From NCBI GenBank assembly GCA_963923035.1, contig CAWUKT010000023.1, positions 21,306-85,305 of the forward strand: 64,000 nucleotides of DNA, in the 5' to 3' direction. The notes beneath the pieces were generated by a model that saw only the letters and a list, made by a program, of their open reading frames with translations, did not search any database and had not been told where the DNA came from. This stretch comes from CAWUKT01 sp963923035. Its GTDB lineage: Bacteria; Bacteroidota; Bacteroidia; J057; JADKCL01. Of this stretch, positions 1 through 7,494 are shown one piece after another. Position 1 is the stretch's first letter. The number at the start of each line of letters is the position of its first letter. Position numbers and translations under genes: made by a program.

Positions 1-2755
1 TTTTCATCCGCTCCAACATCTCCAACTGCTTTTTCCTCCTTACGCGCTTCAATACCTCCTTCTCCTGCTCTTCCGCCCGGTGGTGCTGAAAGATTTCCAT
101 CATGTATTCTTCCACCACATTGAGGAAGTGCTGGTTTTCAATGTCATAAGCGAGGCGGGCCGCATCTTCCCTTGAGTCTGAGAACGCTACCAACTTTCGG
201 TTAATCCCTTTTTCCGGCTCGTGGTCCAGTTGATAGGCCAGCTCCTTCAGTAAGACCTGGTTCATTTTGCCAAAACCAGTGCGGAAGGAACGTATGGGCG
301 ATGGGGTAAATTTTCTCCGGTTCCAATTCTGCTTGCAACAGGGACACGCACTGGGAAGGGCTGTGTGGTACTCCAATTTTTGTTCATTCGTCTCGGGGAC
401 CAGCGTTGCTTTCTTGATTTTCCGGATCTGAAACCAATACCCCTGCACCCAATTATCCCCATCCGTATCCCCCTCCCGAATGATTCCCAGCCGGGTATCC
501 AAACTCGCTTTGACCCATACCCCTTCACTATGCTTGCCTCCCCTATTATACTTGGATGGGATCTTTTGCCGCCACCGCATCGGAATATCATTGCTCAACA
601 AGGGATCTGGATCTCCCTTTTCATTTCTTCGTACTCCATCGTAGTCCAGGGCATTGGGAAAGGGCCAGAAAACGGCGTAATCGGGAAAATGTTGCCGCGA
701 CACCGTCGGAATTCCTCCCATAGGATTTTCTAACACGGGCGTGGAAATCGTCACCTGGCATTCAGAAGGATCCTTGGCGTTGGTATAGCGTTTTTGGCCG
801 CCCAGAAAAACCGTTCCACAGACTTCACAGCGTAAAAAATCAAACATCCGGCGGTCGCCTTCTTTCGAGGTCTGCTTAGGGGTATAGGACAACTCCAGCA
901 CCGGCTGTTGGTCCTTTTCGAGGTACTGGCCCGCTTCAGCACTTTGTTTGGGGCTCGGTTCCGCCCAGAGGCCCTGGATGAACTTAAAGAAATAGTGGAA
1001 GCGGAGACTGGGAAAATCCCGCCCCGGCATTTTCCCCCGCAGAAAAAAGAATCCCTTGAGCGCCTTTAGTTGCTCTGCCTGGCCCGCCAAAGTCGGAAAC
1101 CAACGCTCTCCCAACTTCTCAATCGAACGGGGCACGGTCGGCGGCTCATTGTCCTGCCGGTCTTCCCGCTTGAAGGTCACCTTGATCCGGTCCACCAATT
1201 GGTGGGCGGCGTACCAGGCCGCGATCTGCTCTTGCAGGGATTCGCCCGAAGTCTCGGGTGCCATTTTGCTCAGGATTTCCTGCACCGCAGCGGGCTCCGG
1301 TTCCGGAAACCCTTCCAACTCGGCCAATTGGACCAGTTCGCGGGCGTGGGGCATCTGGGGCGAGATCGTATCGTCGTATTTTCGAGCATGCCCATTGATC
1401 ACGGTGAATTCCTTTCCGTCCCGTTCGGGAAAAACCCCGAAAAAGTTCGCCAGAAATTCCCGCGTCTGCTCGCCACTTCCCAGCGAGGCGCTGGAGCACA
1501 GGATCCGCACGCGGTCGTGCAGGCTGCCATTCTCCTGGATCATGTCCAGGTGTAGCATCAGGCTCCGCAACAAAGCGGCATTCTCCATTCCCTCCGAATT
1601 TCGGTACAGGTGCAATTCGTCGATGATGATGTGGAAGACACGGTCCTTCAGGATGGCCGCCTTTTTTGCGACCGGGATAGCATCCAGGTCCTCCCCGTGG
1701 AACCACCGACGTGTCTCCTCCCAGATATTTTTCTCAATGGTCCGCATCAGCATGATGCTCAGCATCGAAAAGTTCGTGATGAGGATATCGGGCGGGGTCC
1801 GCTGCATGTCCCAGCGGCTCCGCATCTCGGCGCTGACCTTTACTTTTACCTCCTCGTGGCATTCAGGAAAGGCCGGAACGGTGAATTGAATGTCCTCGGA
1901 CTTGTCTTTTTCGGGGATGGCTTCGGAAGAAAGAAAGTCGTGTATCTTCTTGTAGGAATCGCGCAGTTGTTTGATTTGCTTCCGGTTCTCATTCGACTTT
2001 TTCCGCCGCTTCTTCTTGTCCTGGTTGGCTTCTTCCTCCCCGGGCACCGGCGTCGCCCCGATATAACGCCCAAAATAAATCCGATTGCCATCGAATCCTT
2101 TGGGATCATCGTAGATGTCCCATACCTCGGGACTGTCCAGCGCCTTCCGCAGACGGGTCAGCTGGTCCTCCACCAGGGCGTTCATGGGGTAAACGACCAG
2201 GGCCCGGACAGCCGCCGGGCGGGATTCGTGCTCGCGGTAAGGATGGTCGTAGGAAGCCTCGCCCTCGTGCTGGTACCAACTGCGATCCCCCAACTCCAAT
2301 GGGTTGATCGGTCCCCAATGCCCACTTTCTTTGACGATTTGGGCGATCAGAGGGAGCAAAAAGGATTCCGTTTTCCCCGAACCCGTCCCCGAAGTGATCA
2401 GGCAATGGTCCCCCCGCATCCCTGCTTTCAACATCTCGAACTGGTGCTGGAAAAAGGAGTATTTGCTGGAAAAGAGGTTGTCGGAAATGATTTGTTGAAA
2501 GCGCGCCAATTGATCCTCCAGCGCCGGGACATGCTCCAAGGTCAAATCGGCCACCCCGACCCCAGAGGATCTATAATCGGGCTGAAGCTCAACATACGGC
2601 CACTGAAACAGGTTCGGCGCTGTCTTGAGCAGGGCTTCTTTGCGTTCTTCGATGTCGGTGAAACGGGTCCGGAAAGCAGTTTGGAGGTACAGAATGAATT
2701 TATCGCGGATGGCTTCGAAGGCCGTAATCGGTTCTTTACTGATCAACTGATCCAT
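1..2755 (-). CDS. Large DExH-box helicase with zinc-finger insert (3' end outside window)
   Basis: I translated this by hand from ATG at 2755; about 918 codons are present and the frame is still open at base 1, so the C-terminus is missing. Motif I (GTGSGKTE) lies near residue 122 and motif II is DELH near residue 373. A CEVC pair near residue 640 and a CPCC pair near residue 805 suggest a zinc-binding insert. It is followed by a 'LVAFSDSREDAARLA' block, which is typical of superfamily 2 helicases that end in a DUF1998 domain (DruE-, MrfA- and DrmA/B-type proteins). The start overlaps the end of the 852-aa gene by 20 bases, so the two are probably translationally coupled. I infer a nucleic-acid translocase in phage defence. 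Relation to Druantia DruE is possible but unproven because the C-terminal half is not visible. Confidence 0.85.
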   Translation of the reverse strand, partial: MDQLISKEPITAFEAIRDKFILYLQTAFRTRFTDIEERKEALLKTAPNLFQWPYVELQPDYRSSGVGVADLTLEHVPALEDQLARFQQIISDNLFSSKYSFFQHQFEMLKAGMRGDHCLITSGTGSGKTESFLLPLIAQIVKESGHWGPINPLELGDRSWYQHEGEASYDHPYREHESRPAAVRALVVYPMNALVEDQLTRLRKALDSPEVWDIYDDPKGFDGNRIYFGRYIGATPVPGEEEANQDKKKRRKKSNENRKQIKQLRDSYKKIHDFLSSEAIPEKDKSEDIQFTVPAFPECHEEVKVKVSAEMRSRWDMQRTPPDILITNFSMLSIMLMRTIEKNIWEETRRWFHGEDLDAIPVAKKAAILKDRVFHIIIDELHLYRNSEGMENAALLRSLMLHLDMIQENGSLHDRVRILCSSASLGSGEQTREFLANFFGVFPERDGKEFTVINGHARKYDDTISPQMPHARELVQLAELEGFPEPEPAAVQEILSKMAPETSGESLQEQIAAWYAAHQLVDRIKVTFKREDRQDNEPPTVPRSIEKLGERWFPTLAGQAEQLKALKGFFFLRGKMPGRDFPSLRFHYFFKFIQGLWAEPSPKQSAEAGQYLEKDQQPVLELSYTPKQTSKEGDRRMFDFLRCEVCGTVFLGGQKRYTNAKDPSECQVTISTPVLENPMGGIPTVSRQHFPDYAVFWPFPNALDYDGVRRNEKGDPDPLLSNDIPMRWRQKIPSKYNRGGKHSEGVWVKASLDTRLGIIREGDTDGDNWVQGYWFQIRKIKKATLVPETNEQKLEYHTALPSACPCCKQNWNRRKFTPSPIRSFRTGFGKMNQVLLKELAYQLDHEPEKGINRKLVAFSDSREDAARLAYDIENQHFLNVVEEYMMEIFQHHRAEEQEKEVLKRVRRKKQLEMLERMK

Positions 2756-5294
2756 TTTTCAGGGAATTAAAGTTGGATTGAAATGAAATGGGGTGGAAAA
2801 AAATGTCGGTTTCCAAATGGACGGAGAGCCCAAACAACAGCTTCACCAATGCCCGGCGCAGCGGGAAGCGAATGTCCTCATAACTGCGCAGCACAATGGT
2901 CCGGCCGGGAGAAATTTCCGCATCTACCAGCGGTCCAATTTTGCCGGAAGCCATGGTCAATGCCCGTTCGACCAGCGCGGGCAGGGGCAAAAAGGCGGGG
3001 AGAAAGATCCGGTCGGGATGATCGGCGTCGACAAACAAAGCGGGCGCCCGGTGCCGCCGCAACAACCTCCACACGGCCCATTCTCCATTGCAATGAAACC
3101 CTTCCGCCTCATTGTCCCACCACGTGAACATCGGATAGCCCAGGCGCTCGTTGTAGGTGCGGCTAAGGATGGGAAAATGGGGAATCGGATTGGGCAATTG
3201 AAAGGTGTACCGCTGCGGCGACAACATAAAATCGAGGGGCGAACGGCTTTGCACCCGCATGCCTTCTTCGTCGGGAAACCAGCCCCGCGTCGCGGGGATT
3301 TCCAGGCTTTCCAGCAGCGTCTGGGCGTACGAACAGGGTTGCCACCGGCCCACAACCCCCGGAAAACTCTCTTCCAGTACCGCTTGCAGCTGCTCCAAAT
3401 GGCGGAGCTGCAAAAAGGACAACCGCCCCGTGGGCGGGAGAAAGGGGCTTTCCTGTTCGATCCATTCAAGTTGAAGCCCATTCTCCCCTTCCCGGCAGTG
3501 TGTCTCCACTGTATCGAGCAGCGGAGCAGTCCAAACTCCGGCCAGCATCGCTCGGACCCGATGGCGGTTGTCGGGAAACAGGACGAAAGAAGGCGGGGCC
3601 AATTGAAGCCGCTGGGCCTGGGGATTTTCCAGGAAATAGCCCAGCGAAGCCATCTGTCGACGCAATATCCGCGCTTCTTTCTTTTCCAACGGAACATCGA
3701 TTTTCTCGCTCCAATCCTCCAAACAGGCATAGAATTCGGAGAAAGAGATCTCCGTCCTGCCTTTTCGCAACAAGGGCACCCAAAAATCAACGTGCCCGGG
3801 CACTGGCTCCGCCGATCCTGTCAAAGATATGGGCACACTCCACTTGGAATTCGGTGCGCAGCTGTGGTCGACTCCCGTCATCCAGTAGTGGGAAATTTGA
3901 ATCGGGTCCGACTTGTGCAAACCGCCGTCCGGGGAATAGGTCCAGGCTGCCTCAAATCCCTGGGCCCGGATTGGAAACACAGGATTGGGGGCCTGGGAGG
4001 CATCCCGATCTGAGCGGGGTGCCGACTGATTCTCTCGTTGGGGTGGCCTGATTTCGTCCCCAAAAAACAAGTAGCAATGGGGAGGCAAATCCACTTCAAT
4101 TTCCCTTTCCCGCCAATTCTCCACCGATTTCTCCTCCTTCCATTCTTTCCACTCCGCCAATTCCTTCTTCGGGAACCAATGAAAAAAGGGCGTCTCCTTC
4201 AATGGCCGGGGCGAGTCGATATAATCGGCTCCGAAAGCCCCCAATGCGCCCGCGGGATGGAAAAAAGGCGAGGGAAAATGCTTCAATTCCAAGGGAGTGG
4301 GTTGGACAAGGGAAATGCGGACCGGACGCATGGAGCTCGTATAATCCAACTTCAGCAACTCGTCTCCAATCCTGAAGCGCTCGGACCAGCCTCCCGTTCC
4401 AATGGTTCCGACAATCGTTTTCCCTTTCCACTCCGCCCTGAACTCACCTTTCCAACTGGGGTGGTACAAGCGCAGCCCCCAGCCCTGCCGGGGCGCCAAT
4501 ACGATCCGTAGCTGAAATTGATCTTCCCAATTGGCGGCCAGATTGTGGGGCTCCTCCGGCGCTGTTCCCGCCCAATTGCGGAACTCTTCCGCCATCCAAT
4601 CCCGTACCGAGTCGCGGGCTTGCTGCTTCCGGTGAGACAGCATCCCCAGTAATTGGGGGATCATCTGATCCACCTTCGGCTCCTGCTCGGTCAGGTGGAT
4701 GAGCCAGGCGATGGAGGGCTTGCTTCCCGGCGTAATGGCCTGGGAGCGCCAAATGAAATGGAGATTGTCCCGCTCCAGCGGTGAAACCAGGGCGTGGTGG
4801 CGAATCCGTCCCACGTACTTGTAGTCCTGGAGGGGCTCATCGGCAAAGGTGCCCGGAAATTCAGGCCACTGCTGCGACCAGATTCGGATGGTCTCGAAGT
4901 GATTGACCAGTTTCCGCACGAGATCCCGTGGAAAAAGATCGGCTGCGAGGAAGCGGGAACAGAAATCATCGAGCGCCGCGTAATAGCCGAAGTCCTGGTC
5001 CCGCCGTTCGGTCCAGGCGAGGACCAAGACCGCGATTCCACAGAGGAAATGCGGCGGGTTGGGAGATTCCACCCCTTGCCAGCTTTCCACGAGGTCCGGC
5101 AGGTAACTCGGGAACGACACCTTGATCGGTCCCTGCCGCAGTCCTTCGCAGAATTCTTCCCAGCCCCCAATTCCACGCTCGGCCCCAATTTTGTCGATGA
5201 GCTTCCGGTCCAGGTACAGTAAAATGCGCTGTCCGGGTCGAGATTGTCGGAAGAAATAGTCGCCGAGGGCATCGTTCCATTTCCAGTAGCTCAT
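2736..5294 (-). CDS. Unrecognised 852-aa protein between methyltransferase and helicase
   Basis: I chose the ATG at 5294 because it forms an ATGA overlap with the methyltransferase stop (5291-5293); a longer reading from 5342 would overlap that gene by about 50 bases. The protein begins MSYWKWNDALGDYFF and is rich in Trp, Phe and Pro. It has no signal peptide, no obvious membrane segment and no Walker motif. I recognise no domain. Its position between a DNA adenine methyltransferase and a large helicase, with overlaps on both sides, implies a stoichiometric partner. Large orphan proteins hold a similar place in Druantia (DruH/DruF/DruG) and DISARM, but I cannot show homology. It may be a scaffold or target-recognition subunit. 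Confidence 0.8.
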   Translation of the reverse strand: MSYWKWNDALGDYFFRQSRPGQRILLYLDRKLIDKIGAERGIGGWEEFCEGLRQGPIKVSFPSYLPDLVESWQGVESPNPPHFLCGIAVLVLAWTERRDQDFGYYAALDDFCSRFLAADLFPRDLVRKLVNHFETIRIWSQQWPEFPGTFADEPLQDYKYVGRIRHHALVSPLERDNLHFIWRSQAITPGSKPSIAWLIHLTEQEPKVDQMIPQLLGMLSHRKQQARDSVRDWMAEEFRNWAGTAPEEPHNLAANWEDQFQLRIVLAPRQGWGLRLYHPSWKGEFRAEWKGKTIVGTIGTGGWSERFRIGDELLKLDYTSSMRPVRISLVQPTPLELKHFPSPFFHPAGALGAFGADYIDSPRPLKETPFFHWFPKKELAEWKEWKEEKSVENWREREIEVDLPPHCYLFFGDEIRPPQRENQSAPRSDRDASQAPNPVFPIRAQGFEAAWTYSPDGGLHKSDPIQISHYWMTGVDHSCAPNSKWSVPISLTGSAEPVPGHVDFWVPLLRKGRTEISFSEFYACLEDWSEKIDVPLEKKEARILRRQMASLGYFLENPQAQRLQLAPPSFVLFPDNRHRVRAMLAGVWTAPLLDTVETHCREGENGLQLEWIEQESPFLPPTGRLSFLQLRHLEQLQAVLEESFPGVVGRWQPCSYAQTLLESLEIPATRGWFPDEEGMRVQSRSPLDFMLSPQRYTFQLPNPIPHFPILSRTYNERLGYPMFTWWDNEAEGFHCNGEWAVWRLLRRHRAPALFVDADHPDRIFLPAFLPLPALVERALTMASGKIGPLVDAEISPGRTIVLRSYEDIRFPLRRALVKLLFGLSVHLETDIFFHPISFQSNFNSLKNGSVDQ

Positions 5295-6370
5295 TTCTGC
5301 CCTCCTTTCTTCCGGCCTGCCTTTCTTCGCTTTTTGATGCACTCCTTCGTCTCATAAGAGGTCAGAATCAGTTCCTGGACCGTCTGGGGGTTCTTGCGCG
5401 GCCCAATTGTGCGCTTGAATTGGGTTCCGTGGTAGCACCAGTCTTCTTCCGGGTACCATTCGCGCAGGATGACGCGCCGGGGATCATCTTCGGGAGCATT
5501 GATGGGCTCCGCGATGGAGATCATGATTTGGGCGCCTTTCGTTTTGAGGCGATTCGCAAATGCCGCCAGTTCGTTGTGCTCCTTATGCCCGAACGGAGGA
5601 GCATTGTAACTGGTAAAAGGCCCGTTTTTGGCACTCTTTCGCTGGTTGAAGAGGTCGTTGGGATGGGCGTCAGGGTAAGGAGGATCGAGGTAGACGAAAG
5701 TTTGATGGTCAATCTCCGGTTCCAGCTCCTCAAAGCTCTTGTTGGTAAGGTTCGCCCCTTGGAGCTTTTGGCTGATCTGCTGGAGGTGCTCCAATTTGGG
5801 AACGTGGGTGAGCTTTTTTCCGAACGGGACATTGTATCCCCCGCTTTTGTTCACCCGAAACAGACCGTTGTAATTGGAGTGGATGAGGAATAAAAAACGA
5901 GCGGCTTGCTGGAGGTGCTCCGGGTGGAATTCGTCGTCAGGCAAATCCAGATTGGCATTGTAGGCGTTGCGAACGGTATAGTAATACGATGCCTTGCTCC
6001 GCTCAGTCGTATAGTTCGCCCAATCATTGTTGAAGTTGCGGCGGTGATCCTGCCGGAGTTGAAGGGCGTGTTCGTAAATCAAGTGGTGAAGTTCCTCCGG
6101 ATGGTCCCGAACCTGGCGGTAGGTATTGATCAGGTGGAAATTCAGATCGTTGAGCAAGGCCTTGGGGTGGTTGCCGGCCAGGAAAAGGGAGCCGGCTCCG
6201 AGGAAGGCTTCGCAATACTTTTGGTAGGTACCGGGGGCAGGTATATTGTCCAGCAAGTTTCCGATCAATCGTTGCTTGCCACCCACCCAGCGCATGAAGG
6301 GTCGTACCAAATGTTCGCGCTGATCGGTTCTTAAAGGTTTCACGGTGAAGGGGTTGATGGTAAAAGGCAT
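5291..6370 (-). CDS. D12-class DNA adenine-N6 methyltransferase (Dam-like)
   Basis: This 359-aa protein should transfer a methyl group from S-adenosylmethionine to N6 of adenine in a specific DNA sequence. The SAM-binding motif is RWVGGK at residues 27-32, followed by 'EAFLGAGSLFL'. The catalytic DPPY is at residues 229-232. 'IHSNYNGLFRVN' and 'YNVPFGK' at 163-184 are also typical of the Dam/D12 family. The C-terminus is very basic (KKRRKAGRKKG). It is first in an overlapping trio with the 852-aa protein and the helicase, where it probably marks self DNA, as methylases do in DISARM and Druantia II. The family call is secure; the recognised sequence cannot be read from the protein. Confidence 0.93.
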   Translation of the reverse strand: MPFTINPFTVKPLRTDQREHLVRPFMRWVGGKQRLIGNLLDNIPAPGTYQKYCEAFLGAGSLFLAGNHPKALLNDLNFHLINTYRQVRDHPEELHHLIYEHALQLRQDHRRNFNNDWANYTTERSKASYYYTVRNAYNANLDLPDDEFHPEHLQQAARFLFLIHSNYNGLFRVNKSGGYNVPFGKKLTHVPKLEHLQQISQKLQGANLTNKSFEELEPEIDHQTFVYLDPPYPDAHPNDLFNQRKSAKNGPFTSYNAPPFGHKEHNELAAFANRLKTKGAQIMISIAEPINAPEDDPRRVILREWYPEEDWCYHGTQFKRTIGPRKNPQTVQELILTSYETKECIKKRRKAGRKKGGQK

Positions 6371-6480
6371 AGGTATCCTGTCCGGGCTGGTGCCCGGAAA
6401 ATTTGATGGTGAAAAGACATGAAGAGAGGGGGCGACCGAAACGGTCGCTCAGGAAGTCAGTACGTGGGGTTGTTTAGGAT
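6371..6480 (-). other. Intergenic gap with two perfect hairpins between two defence modules
   Basis: Two perfect inverted repeats lie here: 6432-6438/6442-6448 (7-bp arms, 3-base loop) just after the membrane-protein gene, and 6381-6387/6392-6398 (7-bp arms, 4-base loop) about 10 bases before the methyltransferase ATG. Neither is followed by a run of T on the minus strand, so they are not classical terminators. They may attenuate transcription, protect mRNA ends or control methyltransferase translation. Every other junction in this long minus-strand run overlaps or is about 5 bases, so this gap is the natural border between two operons. Confidence 0.6.
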
Positions 6481-7494
6481 TTATTCGTCGGTCAGTCCAT
6501 AGCGTCTCCGTCTTCGGCGGGCCAGGTAGGCGCCCAAATTCTGGGCCAGGGGGCCAAATTTAAGGGCCGGGGGATGGCGCCCGATCAGGTCCCATCCAAT
6601 CCGAATCAAGATGAACAGCAAGGCGATGGGGCCTCCAAACAGCGTCAAGGCTTGCTCCAGCAGTTCCCATTGACCGCCCCATCCGGGATTCACAGAAAGC
6701 TGGCGAATGAAAGCGAAGGTGCTCCAACCAACGAGCGGAATCCCGGTTCCATAGATCGCCAAAGCCAGCCATTTTCCATGCGCCTCCGCCCGCCGTACCA
6801 CATTTCGGTCGAACTTCTCCCGGACTTCGGCCTGGAGGGCCTCCACTTGCTCTTCTTCCCAAATGCAACGCCGAAAGCAGGCGTCCATTCCGTAGATATT
6901 GAGCATGGTGAGGTGGAAATCGGCCAAGGGGCCAGGAAATTCCTTCTTGCGGGTCCGCACGAAGAAGTCCTTGAGCAATTGGGCCTGCTCTGGAACCGTT
7001 TCTTCGCTTTGAAGCAGTAAGTAAATCAAGTACGGATCGGGCAAATCGGCCGCGGTCGGGGCTTGGCCGCGGGTGAGGAGGCGATTGAATTCCACCTGGG
7101 AAGACACCTGGAGCAGGTCGTTGGACCACCGGCCCAGTTGCCGGGTCCACCATTGGGCGTCTTCCTTGCTTCCGAAATGCCGGATGCCGAGGGAAATTCC
7201 CATCAAGGCAGCCAAATCGTCCAGGATCAACGCTTGTCCACTCAGATCTCTTTTCCGGAAACTCCTCAGGGATTCGGCAAAGTGATCCTTTTTATGAGGG
7301 TTGCGCAAGGCCCAATAGCCCAGCAACGCCACCTTCTGAACCGCAGCCCCCGGCGCCCCGGCCACGATTTCGGCCGAATCCACTGGAAACGCCACTGAGC
7401 CAGGAAATAAATGGTGCAAAAAGGCCTGGTGCACGGGATGAGTCCCTTGCAAAAAGGGCTGGATCCTCTCAAAAAACTTCGGAATGAGTATCAT
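6481..7494 (-). CDS. 337-aa protein with two C-terminal membrane helices, candidate effector of the Argonaute operon
   Basis: The ATG at 7494 forms an ATGA overlap with the Argonaute stop (7491-7493); a TTG nine bases upstream is possible but less likely. Residues 1 to about 235 are soluble, mostly helical and without a recognised domain. Two hydrophobic segments follow, around 'WLALAIYGTGIPLVGWSTFAF' and 'LFGGPIALLFILIRIGW'. The tail is strongly basic (ARRRRRRYG), which predicts that both ends are cytoplasmic. By analogy with the membrane partner of the Sulfolobus islandicus Argonaute system, and with other two-helix abortive-infection effectors, it may permeabilise the membrane after Argonaute senses foreign nucleic acid. 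That role is inferred from context only. Confidence 0.85.
   Translation of the reverse strand: MILIPKFFERIQPFLQGTHPVHQAFLHHLFPGSVAFPVDSAEIVAGAPGAAVQKVALLGYWALRNPHKKDHFAESLRSFRKRDLSGQALILDDLAALMGISLGIRHFGSKEDAQWWTRQLGRWSNDLLQVSSQVEFNRLLTRGQAPTAADLPDPYLIYLLLQSEETVPEQAQLLKDFFVRTRKKEFPGPLADFHLTMLNIYGMDACFRRCIWEEEQVEALQAEVREKFDRNVVRRAEAHGKWLALAIYGTGIPLVGWSTFAFIRQLSVNPGWGGQWELLEQALTLFGGPIALLFILIRIGWDLIGRHPPALKFGPLAQNLGAYLARRRRRRYGLTDE

Noticed and set aside
1056..2770. Long plus-strand frames at 1056-1889 and 1610-2770
   Set aside because: They are antisense to the helicase frame, which carries real motifs (GTGSGKT, DELH, CEVC/CPCC); their own translations are low-complexity and show no domain.
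2793..4013. 406-residue plus-strand frame opposite the 852-aa gene
   Set aside because: Shadow of a GC-biased gene; the minus-strand frame fits the overlapping operon on both sides.
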